A DNA stretch of 44,267 nt from Anaerococcus provencensis. GTDB taxonomy: Bacteria > Bacillota > Clostridia > Tissierellales > Peptoniphilaceae. The DNA is taken from contig NZ_HG003690.1 of the NCBI RefSeq assembly GCF_000312365.2, forward strand, positions 1 to 44,267. Reading direction: 5' to 3'. Under the pieces are notes generated by a model. It worked only from the letters and a program-made list of their open reading frames with translations, made no database searches and had not been told where the DNA came from. Positions 27,318-35,585 of the stretch are shown one piece after another. How positions within the stretch are numbered: position 1 is the first letter of the stretch; each line of letters opens with the position of its first letter. The position numbers and the translations under genes are program-made.

Positions 27318-27989
27318 ATGAAAACTTATACTAATAAATTTCACAATAAACATACATATTTAAATATAGAAAATTCAGAGATATCCACTATCAATGATTT
27401 TGATTATTTGCTTGATGAATACAAAAAGCCCCTACAAGTAGGAGTGGATTCTGATAATGATAATTTGATTGATCTATTGGTAAAAAATGATTTTATCTTA
27501 AAGAGAAAGTGCTATGAAATCGAAGCTACCAAGGATGATCTTAAATATCCCATTGAAAAGTCGGATATTTGCCAATGTCAATATGGGAGTTTGGAATACA
27601 AGAAATGTTGCCAAATTCTTTATGATTATTACGCTCTAGTTCACTATGATATTAGTCCACTAACTGCAAGTTTTGATGACTTTGTAAGTACTCTTCCCAA
27701 GGAAGCAATCTATATGAGAGAAGATGGGGTCATAACAATTTGTGCCTTTGTAGAAGAAAATGAAATTGCCTACCTAGCTAATAGCAAATCCGATTCAAAA
27801 ATCAGAAGAGTATTCCTCAATGCCTTATTAACTTTCCTTTTTGACAAATATGAAGAAATATTCTTTGAGGCTGACGACACAGACTACTTTGCCACAGAAT
27901 TAAAGGATATGTTTGACATAAATATTAAAAGCTCTTACGATACTTATATCAAATATTATAAAAAGCATGAGGCTAATAAGTTTTCCTAG
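27318..27989 (+). CDS. Uncharacterised protein with SEC-C-like cysteine knuckle
   Basis: The 223-residue protein is not clearly assignable. ATG 27318 is chosen because GGGAG (27308-27312) precedes it; an upstream GTG at 27306 is in frame. The first 90 residues end in a segment (LLVKNDFILKRKCYEIEAT) resembling the end of a GNAT domain. Next comes CQCQYGSLEYKKCC, resembling the SEC-C zinc motif (CxCx8CC/CH) with one extra residue. The C-terminal half has VITICAFVEENEIAYLANSKSDSKIRRVFLNALLTFL, GNAT-like in pattern. A fused or degenerate acetyltransferase is possible. Soluble, no signal peptide. Confidence 0.6.
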   Translation: MKTYTNKFHNKHTYLNIENSEISTINDFDYLLDEYKKPLQVGVDSDNDNLIDLLVKNDFILKRKCYEIEATKDDLKYPIEKSDICQCQYGSLEYKKCCQILYDYYALVHYDISPLTASFDDFVSTLPKEAIYMREDGVITICAFVEENEIAYLANSKSDSKIRRVFLNALLTFLFDKYEEIFFEADDTDYFATELKDMFDINIKSSYDTYIKYYKKHEANKFS

Positions 27990-28001
27990 TCTCATGCTTT
28001 T
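27961..28001 (+). terminator. Terminator overlapping the end of the SEC-C-like gene
   Basis: AAAAGCATGAG (27961-27971) pairs perfectly with CTCATGCTTTT (27991-28001). The left arm lies inside the coding end; the T tail is short. Confidence 0.7.
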
Positions 28002-28145
28002 GTATTATTGATGTGATTATTAGCTCGAATGTTTTGTAAGGAGAATTTACAGATAAAAAATAATAGAACTCTTATAGACTTATCTCCGCTATTTTGTTAG
28101 TGAGTTGCTCGCCTAGAAATATTATATCTTCTTTAAAAAATCTAA

Positions 28146-28379
28146 TTATTCAGCCAACTTTTTATAGGCTTTTTTATTTTTTTCTAAAAATTTATCTGAA
28201 ATTTTCTTTAGTTCATCTTCAGATATATATTCTTCTTCGACTTCTTCATAAGGAACCATTATATATTTAGGTGCATTATTTTTTAAAATAACTGCAGAGC
28301 CTTTTTCATCAACTAATCTTGCTACTTTGGAAAAATTTTGATTGGCTTCTGTTATAGAAACCATTGTTTTTTTATTCAT
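28146..28379 (-). CDS. Phd/YefM-type antitoxin, orphan
   Basis: The 77-residue protein begins MNKKTMVSITEANQNFSKVARLVDEKGSAVILKNNAP, the N-terminal DNA-binding domain of Phd/YefM antitoxins. AAGGAGA (plus-strand TCTCCTT, 28386-28392) fixes the start at 28379. The usual toxin gene (YoeB, Doc or RelE type) would follow downstream on the minus strand. From 28145 down to 28002 only a short open stretch without a start (about RFFKEDIIFLGEQLTNKIAEISL) is visible, perhaps a toxin remnant. The gene diverges from a RelB-type antitoxin across a palindrome. Confidence 0.8.
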   Translation of the reverse strand: MNKKTMVSITEANQNFSKVARLVDEKGSAVILKNNAPKYIMVPYEEVEEEYISEDELKKISDKFLEKNKKAYKKLAE

Positions 28380-28424
28380 TTTTAATCTCCTTACTTTCAT
28401 TCTACTACAAATTAAATATATACT

Positions 28425-28454
28425 ATTATACATCCTATAAAAAATGTATTGCAA
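28425..28454 (-). promoter_or_regulatory. Promoter of the Phd-type antitoxin
   Basis: On the minus strand TTGCAA (28454-28449) is followed after 18 nt by TATAAT (28430-28425). The -35 box lies inside the palindromic operator at 28445-28465. Confidence 0.7.
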
Positions 28455-28465
28455 ATTGCATTACA
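28445..28465. promoter_or_regulatory. Palindromic operator between divergent antitoxins
   Basis: A 21-bp inverted repeat (left half TGTATTGCAA, right half TTGCATTACA, one mismatched pair) spans 28445-28465. It covers the -35 box of the Phd-type gene and abuts a TATAAT (28466-28471) serving the RelB-type gene. Autoregulation by one of the two antitoxins is the likely role. Confidence 0.65.
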
Positions 28466-28496
28466 TATAATATGATCTTTATAAGGAGATGAGTTT

Positions 28497-28799
28497 ATGA
28501 GCAAAACTGATACTATAAATGTAAGAATTGAACCAGAAATTAAGAAACAAGCTGAGGAAATTTTGGCAAAGCTAGGCATACCTGTTTCTACTGCTATCAA
28601 TATGTACTACAGGCAAATAGTTGAGAAGAATGGGATTTCTATGGAAGTAAAGCTTACTAGACCTAAATTACCTGTTGTAGAGGATATGAGTGAGGAAGAC
28701 TTACTTGAAGAATTATCAAAAGGTTATAGAGATATAGAAAATGGGAATTATAGATCGGCAGAGGATGTATTTCGTGAACTTAATATGAAATTTAAATGA
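28497..28799 (+). CDS. RelB/DinJ-type antitoxin, orphan
   Basis: The 100-residue protein starts SKTDTINVRIEPEIKKQAEEILAKLGIPVSTAINMYYRQIV, the ribbon-helix-helix domain of the RelB/DinJ family. The C-terminal EEDLLEELSKGYRDIENGNYRSAEDVFRELN is typical for DinJ-like antitoxins that bind the toxin. AAGGAGATGA precedes the ATG. No YafQ/RelE toxin follows; the 110 nt after the stop hold only short open fragments. Confidence 0.85.
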   Translation: MSKTDTINVRIEPEIKKQAEEILAKLGIPVSTAINMYYRQIVEKNGISMEVKLTRPKLPVVEDMSEEDLLEELSKGYRDIENGNYRSAEDVFRELNMKFK

Positions 28800-28909
28800 C
28801 CTAAATAAAAAGTAAGGCCAATGATGTATGAAGTAAATTCTAGTGGTGAATTAGAATCTTCAATGCAAAACAAGATTATTTTATAGCAATAGAAAATTTG
28901 TAATTTAAA

Positions 28910-28926
28910 AGGGGCTTTTAGCCCCT
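28910..28926. terminator. Convergent terminator
   Basis: AGGGGCT (28910-28916) pairs perfectly with AGCCCCT (28920-28926) around TTT, followed by AATTTTT on the plus strand and preceded by an A run that serves the minus strand. It lies between the RelB-type gene and the lipoprotein gene. Confidence 0.75.
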
Positions 28927-28931
28927 AATTT

Positions 28932-29897
28932 TTATTCACCTGGATACATGGTTGATGCACCTGGGTACATCTTGCCTAGTTCGTCAAATATTAGTCCTAT
29001 ATCGCCAAATCCTGTTTCTTCTAGCCTATCCATGGCACGGGTGTAGGCCTTGTCTATATCGTCGTTTGTCATTTGATTTACTATAGAAGGACTAAATTCG
29101 TAATATTGGACCATTGCTGCTTTTATGGCATCGTAGTCTGTTTGGCTTGAGCCAAATCTTCTCATAGTTGGTTTCTTAGGTTTTTCGTCTTCCTCTTTTG
29201 AAGTGTCAGAAGTATCTTCTTCTGAGTCGGTACTTTCATCGCTTTCTTCTTCTGGTGAAAGTTTGTTTAAAAATAAGATGTCCGCAGCTCTTTTTATATA
29301 ATCGTCAAAGTATAATTCTTCATTTTCCATATAGGCAATCTTTAGAGCTTCTTGGATGTAATAATCATCTGTTGCCCAAACCTTATCTGCTGGATAGCCC
29401 CAAGTTCCCATCAAAGTTCTCTCGTAGTTGAACCTATCTGTAAGCTCTCCTTCTACAGCAGCTTCTTGGTTGTATTTGGCTGCTATAGAATCTAGAGGGA
29501 ATTTGCTAGATTGGTATGGGTTTTCATTTGCTAATTCTTGGAATACAAAGTCTTTTTGATCCCAGTAGCCAGTTTCTTCTGATAGTTCTTTTGCTTTTTC
29601 TACTACTGTATCAATTTCCTCATCAGAAAGCTCATCGGCAAAGTCTTGGTCAAATTCACCAAATTCGACTATCATATCTCTCCACTTATCATAGTCGATT
29701 GTGTCAACTTCTTTTTCTGTGACAGTTTTTTCTTCACCTTTTTTATCTTCTGCTGTAGATTCTGTATTATTATCCTCGAGAGCTTGAGATATTTCTTCAT
29801 CATTTGCTACATTTTGGACATTTTTTGCTTCTTTATTGTTACAAGCACTTAAAGCAGCTATTAACGCAAGGCTTGCTAGTATTTTTTTGTAAGTCAT
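28932..29897 (-). CDS. Lipoprotein with two related helical domains
   Basis: The signal peptide ends in the lipobox LSAC (Cys about residue 19), so it is a membrane-anchored lipoprotein. After an acidic Glu/Asp/Thr linker come two similar segments. The first (about 68-135) has DYDKWRDMIVEFGEFDQDFADELSDEEID, a helix and EETGYWDQKDFVFQELAN. The second (about 253-320) has DYDAIKAAMVQYYEFSPSIVNQMTNDDID, a helix and EETGFGDIGLIFDELGK. They look like an internal duplication, split by another acidic linker. I recognise no family. GGAGG precedes the ATG at 29897. Confidence 0.75.
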   Translation of the reverse strand: MTYKKILASLALIAALSACNNKEAKNVQNVANDEEISQALEDNNTESTAEDKKGEEKTVTEKEVDTIDYDKWRDMIVEFGEFDQDFADELSDEEIDTVVEKAKELSEETGYWDQKDFVFQELANENPYQSSKFPLDSIAAKYNQEAAVEGELTDRFNYERTLMGTWGYPADKVWATDDYYIQEALKIAYMENEELYFDDYIKRAADILFLNKLSPEEESDESTDSEEDTSDTSKEEDEKPKKPTMRRFGSSQTDYDAIKAAMVQYYEFSPSIVNQMTNDDIDKAYTRAMDRLEETGFGDIGLIFDELGKMYPGASTMYPGE

Positions 29898-30027
29898 ATG
29901 GCCTCCTTAAGTTATTATAATTCTATCACGTTTCTTTATTTTTTTGTAGTTAAATACATATTTGTAATTATTTTTTAATTTTTTTGGGTAAAAAATATAA
30001 ATTACGCAAATATTTGTAACTTTTTTG

Positions 30028-30056
30028 TTGCAATTAGATTCTAAATGGTTTATAAT
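30028..30056 (+). promoter_or_regulatory. Promoter of the cell-wall hydrolase
   Basis: TTGCAA (30028-30033) and TATAAT (30051-30056) are separated by 17 nt. The start codon is 65 nt downstream, after GAGG. Confidence 0.8.
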
Positions 30057-30121
30057 AGGTCTGTAAACTAAAAAAATAGACTTATTGTAATTATATTGTA
30101 ATAAAAGTGAGGTAATAAAAT

Positions 30122-32092
30122 ATGAAGAAAATTAATAAAACATTATTGCTTGCCTCAACATTATTTGTATCTCAAGCTGTAACTCTTTCTGAAAATGCAT
30201 ATGCTGATGAAGGATACGATCTGAATGTTGAACTAAGCACTGAGGAAAGTTCTGATGCTAGCTTAAATGATCAAGTACAACCAATCAGCCAAGATCAAGT
30301 AGATAGCTATGAAGATAGCAATGAAGATATCACTCTAAGTAGCCAAAGCCTTGATGAAAATGAAGCTATCTCAGAAAATAAAGAGCTAGAGCCAGAGCTA
30401 GAATTAAAAGAAAAAGAAGAAAATACAAGTATCGAAAAAGAAGAAAATGAAGAAGCTGAAACTAGGCAAGAAGAATTAACTGATGAAATCAACGATGAAT
30501 CAGAAGAAAAAGAAGAAAGAAATGACCTAGTTTACTACGACGATACAAATCTTGACGAAATTTTAACAATGATTGACGATGTTGATGCTAAAACAAGCGA
30601 AAATAGTCAATCCCTTGATAATAAAGCTACTGATAATCAAAATACTGAAGATCAAACTATTACAGAAGAAACAAATATTGATCAAAAAGTTTACTATGCT
30701 CCAAAGGCAACAGGTGTTATAGTTGAGGAAAAGAATACAACAAAATATTACGAAAACAATAAGTTAGTTACAAATGCACAAGTCATAGTTAATGATAGAT
30801 TCTACAATATCGATAGCAAGGGTAATGCTACAAATCCAAAGGCTTACTGGACAGTAATGGGAGCAAACCTATATTATTCAGATGAGACAGGTCATATTGT
30901 AAGAGGTATCAAAGAAATCAAAAACAAAAAATACTATTTTAACAATGACGGTATCTTACAATTAAACAGACTTCTAGTAACAAATGAATCTCATTATGAT
31001 ATTGGAAGCGAAGGCGAAATGATTGCACCAAGAAATAAATGGGTGACAATTAACAATAAAAAATACTATAACGACAATAATGGAAAATTATTAAAGGGTA
31101 TAGCTAAAATCGCCGATAAAACATATTACTTTGACAATTATGGAGTTTTAAAAACAAATAAAAAAGTTCTAACAGAATCAAGATTCTACACAGTGGATGG
31201 AAATGGTATAGCAACCAATAGAAAGAATTATTGGTTCAACCTTGGTGGCAAGACATATAGAACAAATAAAAACGGCTCTATAATAACGGGTCTATTTAAC
31301 GAGGGAAAAAATACATACGTATTTGACGACCAAGGCGTATTATTCCAAAATACTTCTATAATTGCTGGTGGAAAATACTATAATATAGACAAGAACGGCC
31401 TAGTTAAAAATCCTAAGAATTCATGGGTAACATACAATGGTAAAAAATACCACACTAACGAAAACGGATATGTAAAAGAAGGCGTGTGGAAGATAGATGA
31501 CAAATACTACTATTTCACATCAAATGGTCTAACAGCTAACAAGACAATTACACAACAAGGTGTAGTATACAAGGTAGATGAAAATGGTGTGGCTACAAAA
31601 GAAGACAACAACATACCAGGCGAAAAATCTGTTGATAAAGTTATGGAATGGATGTTCAATGCCAGAGCTAACAAGCTAACATACAATATGGGTGCAGGTA
31701 GAAATTCAGCCAGCCAAGCAGACTGCTCATCAGCCGTATATAGGTCACTAATATATGGTGGATTCCTAGATAAGAACGCATGGGTAGGCAATACCGAAAC
31801 CTTATTCCAAATGGGAGCTAAGGGTAAGGTAATGTATGAAGTAGAAGAATCTGACATCAGGTATGGTGACATCTTCGTAGCAGGTACGCCAGGTGGATCT
31901 GCAGGAGCAGCAGGCCACACTGGATTTATCCTAAACCCAACAGATGATACAATCATTCATATGTCCTACAGTAAAAACGGTGTAGCAATAACACCTCGTA
32001 AGGGCTACATGGGCGATTCTAGAGGACTTCCAGTAAAATACTTTAGACTTGTAGGTGGAAGCTCTGCAAATACCTATCTTAATAAGAAATAA
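30122..32092 (+). CDS. Secreted peptidoglycan hydrolase: wall-binding repeats plus Amidase_5 domain
   Basis: A Sec signal peptide (cleavage near AYA-DE, about residue 29) is followed by a Glu/Asp/Ser-rich linker to about residue 190. Then come roughly a dozen repeats of about 20 residues of choline/glucan-binding type (YYFNNDGIL, YYFDNYGVL, YYFTSNGLT, each after a W or G segment). The C-terminal 145 residues match the Amidase_5/NlpC-P60-like phage lysin domain: ANKLTYNMGAGRNSASQADCSSAVYRSL (Cys about 531), GDIFVAGTPGGSAGAAGHTGFIL (His about 598) and IIHMSYSKNGVAI. It probably cleaves peptidoglycan at the cell surface, in wall turnover or against competitors. Confidence 0.85.
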   Translation: MKKINKTLLLASTLFVSQAVTLSENAYADEGYDLNVELSTEESSDASLNDQVQPISQDQVDSYEDSNEDITLSSQSLDENEAISENKELEPELELKEKEENTSIEKEENEEAETRQEELTDEINDESEEKEERNDLVYYDDTNLDEILTMIDDVDAKTSENSQSLDNKATDNQNTEDQTITEETNIDQKVYYAPKATGVIVEEKNTTKYYENNKLVTNAQVIVNDRFYNIDSKGNATNPKAYWTVMGANLYYSDETGHIVRGIKEIKNKKYYFNNDGILQLNRLLVTNESHYDIGSEGEMIAPRNKWVTINNKKYYNDNNGKLLKGIAKIADKTYYFDNYGVLKTNKKVLTESRFYTVDGNGIATNRKNYWFNLGGKTYRTNKNGSIITGLFNEGKNTYVFDDQGVLFQNTSIIAGGKYYNIDKNGLVKNPKNSWVTYNGKKYHTNENGYVKEGVWKIDDKYYYFTSNGLTANKTITQQGVVYKVDENGVATKEDNNIPGEKSVDKVMEWMFNARANKLTYNMGAGRNSASQADCSSAVYRSLIYGGFLDKNAWVGNTETLFQMGAKGKVMYEVEESDIRYGDIFVAGTPGGSAGAAGHTGFILNPTDDTIIHMSYSKNGVAITPRKGYMGDSRGLPVKYFRLVGGSSANTYLNKK

Positions 32093-32104
32093 TATAATCA
32101 TATC

Positions 32105-32142
32105 AATACACTCTAGGAGTAATTCTTAGGGTGTATTTTTTT
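32105..32142 (+). terminator. Terminator of the hydrolase gene
   Basis: AATACACTCT (32105-32114) pairs with AGGGTGTATT (32128-32137), followed by a run of T. Confidence 0.85.
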
Positions 32143-32207
32143 GTAAAGCTTTACTTATGTAAAAGATTGAAGATAAATATTCATTTATATTCATAAATTT
32201 ACAAAAA

Positions 32208-32235
32208 TTGATAATATTTATATTTATCGTATACT
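32208..32235 (+). promoter_or_regulatory. Promoter of the first oppA
   Basis: TTGATA (32208-32213) and TATACT (32230-32235) with 16-nt spacing. GGGAG precedes the ATG at 32273. Confidence 0.6.
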
Positions 32236-32272
32236 ATAAGTCGTAGGAAAACAATTTAAGGGAGATATAATA

Positions 32273-34456
32273 ATGAAAATAAAAAAAGTATTTTCATCTG
32301 TAATGGCCCTAGGCCTTTCTCTAACCCTTGCTTCCTGTGGAGGATCAGACACTGACTCTGTCAACCCAAGCGAAGATGTACAAACAAGCAAGGAAAGTAC
32401 AGATGAATCAACTGATAGCCAAGAAGAAAATGACCTTGACCAAGATGCCAAAGAAGATTTGGATAACTTTGAAAGCCAAACATCAAACGACACCCTAGTA
32501 GTTGGTGTTGGATCAATGAATGGTGATTTCATCCAAGGATTCGGTAATGATGCCAATGACGTTAAAACTCGTAGACTTCTAGGTATAGAGGGCAACAATG
32601 GTTTTTCAACCTATGTCCAAGATGAAAACGGACAATGGCAATGGAACAAGGCAGTTTTAGCTGAAGAACCAACAAGTGTAAACAATGACGATGGTTCAAT
32701 GACAGTAACATTTAAGCTAAAAGATGATGTTAAATGGTCAGACGGAGAGCCACTTACAGCTGATGACTTCTTATTTTTGACACTTTTACAATCTGATTAC
32801 AACTACATTTCCATGACTGGTTCACTACAAATAGGTGACGATGGACTAGTAGGTTATGAGGCCTTCCACAATAACCAAGCAGATGAACTAGAAGGTCTAG
32901 AAAAAATAGATGATTATAGCTTTAGTGTGACTATAGATGCAAAAGAACTACCATACTTTGACGTTCAATCCCTATCAAATGAGGGAGCTAGACCACTTCA
33001 CTACATTGCACCAAACCTTCAAGTAGCTGAAAATGGTAAGAGATTAGAAGTGAAAGATGGCTATGAAGTAACAGAATCTGATAAAGAAGAGTTTATCCAA
33101 TCAGTAGATACAAGAATTGGCAAACTAAATGAAGAATTTGACGAAAATTATCCAGAAGTGCCAGAAGATGGCAGCGAGGAAAAGGAAGAATACGACCAAG
33201 ACCTCAAAGATCGTGATGAAAAAATAGCCGAACTTGAAGCAAGCAAAGAAGGCGACATAGACCCAACTCGCCTACTAATCGACAAGGCTGCTATCTTTGA
33301 AACAGAAGAATATAGATTTAAGCCAGAAGTTACACCAGGGCCATATAAGTTCGAATCATTTAAAAACAATATGACAAAACTTAGCCTAAATGAAAATTAT
33401 CCTGGCAACTTCAGAGGAGATAAGGCGACAATTCCAAATATCATCCTCCAAGTAATAAACGACAATATAGCTGTAGACCTACTAGAAAATGGAGATATAG
33501 ACGTTTGGGAAGATGAAAATAAAGGTGGAAAAATCGACCAAATGAGAAAGGCTGCCGATGAAGGCAAAATTCAAATAGGATCTTTTGAAAGAAATGGTTA
33601 TGGTAATATCACATTCCTAACAGATAGGGGACCAACCCAATACAAAGAAGTTCGCCAAGCTATAGCTTACCTAATGGATAGAAACGAATTCGTTGCATCC
33701 TATGCAGGTGGATACGGTGTTGTAACTAATGGTATGTACGGCCAAAGCCAATGGATGTATAAGGAACGTGGAGCTGATGTTGAAGGCGAAATGATTAACT
33801 ATACTCTAAATATAGACAAGGCTAATGAACTATTAGACCAAACTCCATACAAATACGAAAAAGACGGAAAAACACCATGGGATAAGGCAAAACTAGAAGA
33901 AAACTTCAAGGGAGACCTAGAAGGATTTGATTACTATAGATACGATGAAAATGGCAAGAGATTGGTAGTAAACCAATACGGTTCAGACCAATCACCAATC
34001 ACAACCCTTATCTCCAACCAACTACCAATAAATGCAGCCCAAGCTGGTATGGAATACAATGTAACATCTGGTTCCTTCTCAACTCTAATAGAGCTATACA
34101 ACTATCCAAAAGAAGACCCAGACTATACAGCATTTAACATGGGATCAGACTTTGGTGTGCCATTTGACCCATGGCTATATTACTCACAAGAAGGTCCATT
34201 TAACAAGACAAGAACAAATGACCCAGAAGCTGACAGAATCACAGAAGATTTGAGAAAAACAGATCCATCTGATGTAGAAGGCTTCCTAGACAAATGGGTA
34301 GAATTCCAAATTTGGTACAATGACTACCTACCAGAAATCCCACTATACTCAAATATCTACCACACAGGATACTCAAACAGAGTAAAGGGATTTGATATCA
34401 TGAGTCCAGTATGGCACCTAAACGACCAAATCAATGCCATAACACTCGGAGAATAA
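32273..34456 (+). CDS. oppA: Oligopeptide-binding lipoprotein (SBP_bac_5), first copy
   Basis: Extracellular peptide receptor for the Opp importer. The lipobox is LASC (Cys about residue 22), then an acidic Ser/Asp/Glu linker to about residue 70. The SBP family 5 fold follows with the signature VKWSDGEPLTADDFLF and conserved later segments (DRNEFVASYAGGYGVVTNGMYGQSQWM). At 727 residues it is about 180 longer than typical OppA. Much of the excess is a charged, predicted coiled segment at about 270-335 (KEEFIQSVDTRIGKLNEEF...DQDLKDRDEKIAELEASKE). It has its own promoter and is followed by the second repeat/terminator. Confidence 0.9.
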   Translation: MKIKKVFSSVMALGLSLTLASCGGSDTDSVNPSEDVQTSKESTDESTDSQEENDLDQDAKEDLDNFESQTSNDTLVVGVGSMNGDFIQGFGNDANDVKTRRLLGIEGNNGFSTYVQDENGQWQWNKAVLAEEPTSVNNDDGSMTVTFKLKDDVKWSDGEPLTADDFLFLTLLQSDYNYISMTGSLQIGDDGLVGYEAFHNNQADELEGLEKIDDYSFSVTIDAKELPYFDVQSLSNEGARPLHYIAPNLQVAENGKRLEVKDGYEVTESDKEEFIQSVDTRIGKLNEEFDENYPEVPEDGSEEKEEYDQDLKDRDEKIAELEASKEGDIDPTRLLIDKAAIFETEEYRFKPEVTPGPYKFESFKNNMTKLSLNENYPGNFRGDKATIPNIILQVINDNIAVDLLENGDIDVWEDENKGGKIDQMRKAADEGKIQIGSFERNGYGNITFLTDRGPTQYKEVRQAIAYLMDRNEFVASYAGGYGVVTNGMYGQSQWMYKERGADVEGEMINYTLNIDKANELLDQTPYKYEKDGKTPWDKAKLEENFKGDLEGFDYYRYDENGKRLVVNQYGSDQSPITTLISNQLPINAAQAGMEYNVTSGSFSTLIELYNYPKEDPDYTAFNMGSDFGVPFDPWLYYSQEGPFNKTRTNDPEADRITEDLRKTDPSDVEGFLDKWVEFQIWYNDYLPEIPLYSNIYHTGYSNRVKGFDIMSPVWHLNDQINAITLGE

Positions 34457-34520
34457 TATCAAGTAGCAAAACAATAGAATAAAGAAATATTTCCTCACTA
34501 CTTAATAGTTGATGAGAAAT

Positions 34521-34571
34521 AAACTGATCTCCAAAAGTTAGAAGTAAAACTAACTTGAGGAGGTCTTTTTT
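34521..34571 (+). repeat. Nested-hairpin repeat, copy B, acting as terminator
   Basis: The outer stem GATCTCC (34526-34532) pairs with GGAGGTC (34559-34565) and is followed by six T. Inside is CCAAAAGTTAG with an inner stem GTTAG/CTAAC. Same architecture as copy A at 27233-27287, with changes on both sides of the outer stem that keep pairing. Confidence 0.65.
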
Positions 34572-34699
34572 ATGGTAACATAAATAAAATCCCAAAAATA
34601 AAAACAAAAAATCAGGAAATACCAGTAAAAACACCCAAGTTGCCCTATAGTTGCTAGCTTTTTATCAAAAACGTCCCTACAATAGAAAAAGGAGGTCTT

Positions 34700-35209
34700 A
34701 TGATTGGAGAAAAAATTAAAGAAAAAAGAAAAGGATTAAATCTTACTCAAGAATACTTGGCTAAGGAATTAAATATATCAAGGCAAGCCGTATCAAAGTG
34801 GGAAAAAGGACTTTCCGAGCCTTCCATGGATAATCTTGTTAAATTATCTGAAATATTTGGAGTTGATATGGCATACTTCAAAAATGATGGCGAAGATAAT
34901 AAGCCCCCTATATCAAATATTTTTTGGGATTTCTTATATGCGGCTATTGGGCTTATTTTCTATTTACTATATTACTTTGGGATAATGGAGGGAGGCTTAA
35001 ACAAAGATCCAAGGCAAATGCCATTTTTAATACTGACAGTTTTTTTAGCTATTTCAGTTATAGCTTTCCCTCAAGCTGTGAAAAATATGGGGGGAAAATT
35101 AGATGAGATTGATTATTTCATATTTTCAAAATTAATCTTACCAGTGATTTTTATAATATCACCTTTTATAGTTTTTTATTATATTTTTAAAAAAGAAAAA
35201 TCTAATTAG
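34700..35209 (+). CDS. Membrane-anchored XRE-family regulator
   Basis: The 169-residue protein has an N-terminal helix-turn-helix (GEKIKEKRKGLNLTQEYLAKELNISRQAVSKWEKGLSEPSMDNLVKLSEIFGVD, residues 3-55). Three hydrophobic segments follow (about 75-95, 109-127, 140-162). AAAGGAGG precedes the ATG. It lies between the two oppA copies but has no visible operon link to either. Target and signal are unknown. Confidence 0.85.
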   Translation: MIGEKIKEKRKGLNLTQEYLAKELNISRQAVSKWEKGLSEPSMDNLVKLSEIFGVDMAYFKNDGEDNKPPISNIFWDFLYAAIGLIFYLLYYFGIMEGGLNKDPRQMPFLILTVFLAISVIAFPQAVKNMGGKLDEIDYFIFSKLILPVIFIISPFIVFYYIFKKEKSN

Positions 35210-35523
35210 TAAATATCATAATTGACTCATTTATAGTAATTTTTTCTGTAAGTGATTATAATAACAAACTTTTAGCAGAAATTTTCAAAAAAAGCAAAAA
35301 TTTATTTTCGTATATATAAGATAAAAATGTATAAATGAAATATATCGGACTAAAGCGAAAAACATAACAATCACTTTAGCTAAGTGCTGGAACGCCTACG
35401 TTTACTACATTATTAGAATAAAGTTTTATTCATAATTATTTGAGAGTGATACTTAAAGCCTGAAAAACCAACCGTTATAATGTATAAGTATGCAACAAGA
35501 TAAATAATAACAGCTTTTTTCTA
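35210..35523. other. Non-coding AT-rich gap upstream of the second oppA
   Basis: No open frame of note and no clear terminator. A short palindromic stem CACTT-AGCT-AAGTG-like element lies near 35371-35386. Regulatory DNA of the second oppA is the likely content. I see no CodY box good enough to claim. Confidence 0.3.
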
Positions 35524-35552
35524 TTGACAAAAATTGAAATATAGATTAAAAT
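35524..35552 (+). promoter_or_regulatory. Promoter of the second oppA
   Basis: A perfect TTGACA (35524-35529) is followed after 17 nt by TAAAAT (35547-35552). The start GTG at 35586 has GGAGGG at 35574-35579. Confidence 0.85.
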
Positions 35553-35585
35553 TTACTTAACATAAAATTAATGGAGGGTATACTC

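Noticed and set aside
28800..28909. Toxin gene downstream of the RelB-type antitoxin
   Set aside because: Only frames of about 20 codons are open, and none resembles RelE/YafQ.
30307..31620. CRISPR-like or tandem DNA repeat array in the wall-binding region
   Set aside because: The periodicity exists at protein level (about 20-residue repeats) but the DNA units are diverged and in frame, with no spacer structure.
31510..31956. Minus-strand open frame of 148 codons inside the cell-wall hydrolase gene
   Set aside because: Antisense of the conserved Amidase_5 domain, with no start signal and no recognisable protein.
35281..35300. CodY-box-like sequence upstream of the second oppA
   Set aside because: Only half of the AATTTTCWGAAAATT pattern is present in a very AT-rich region, so chance is the simplest explanation.
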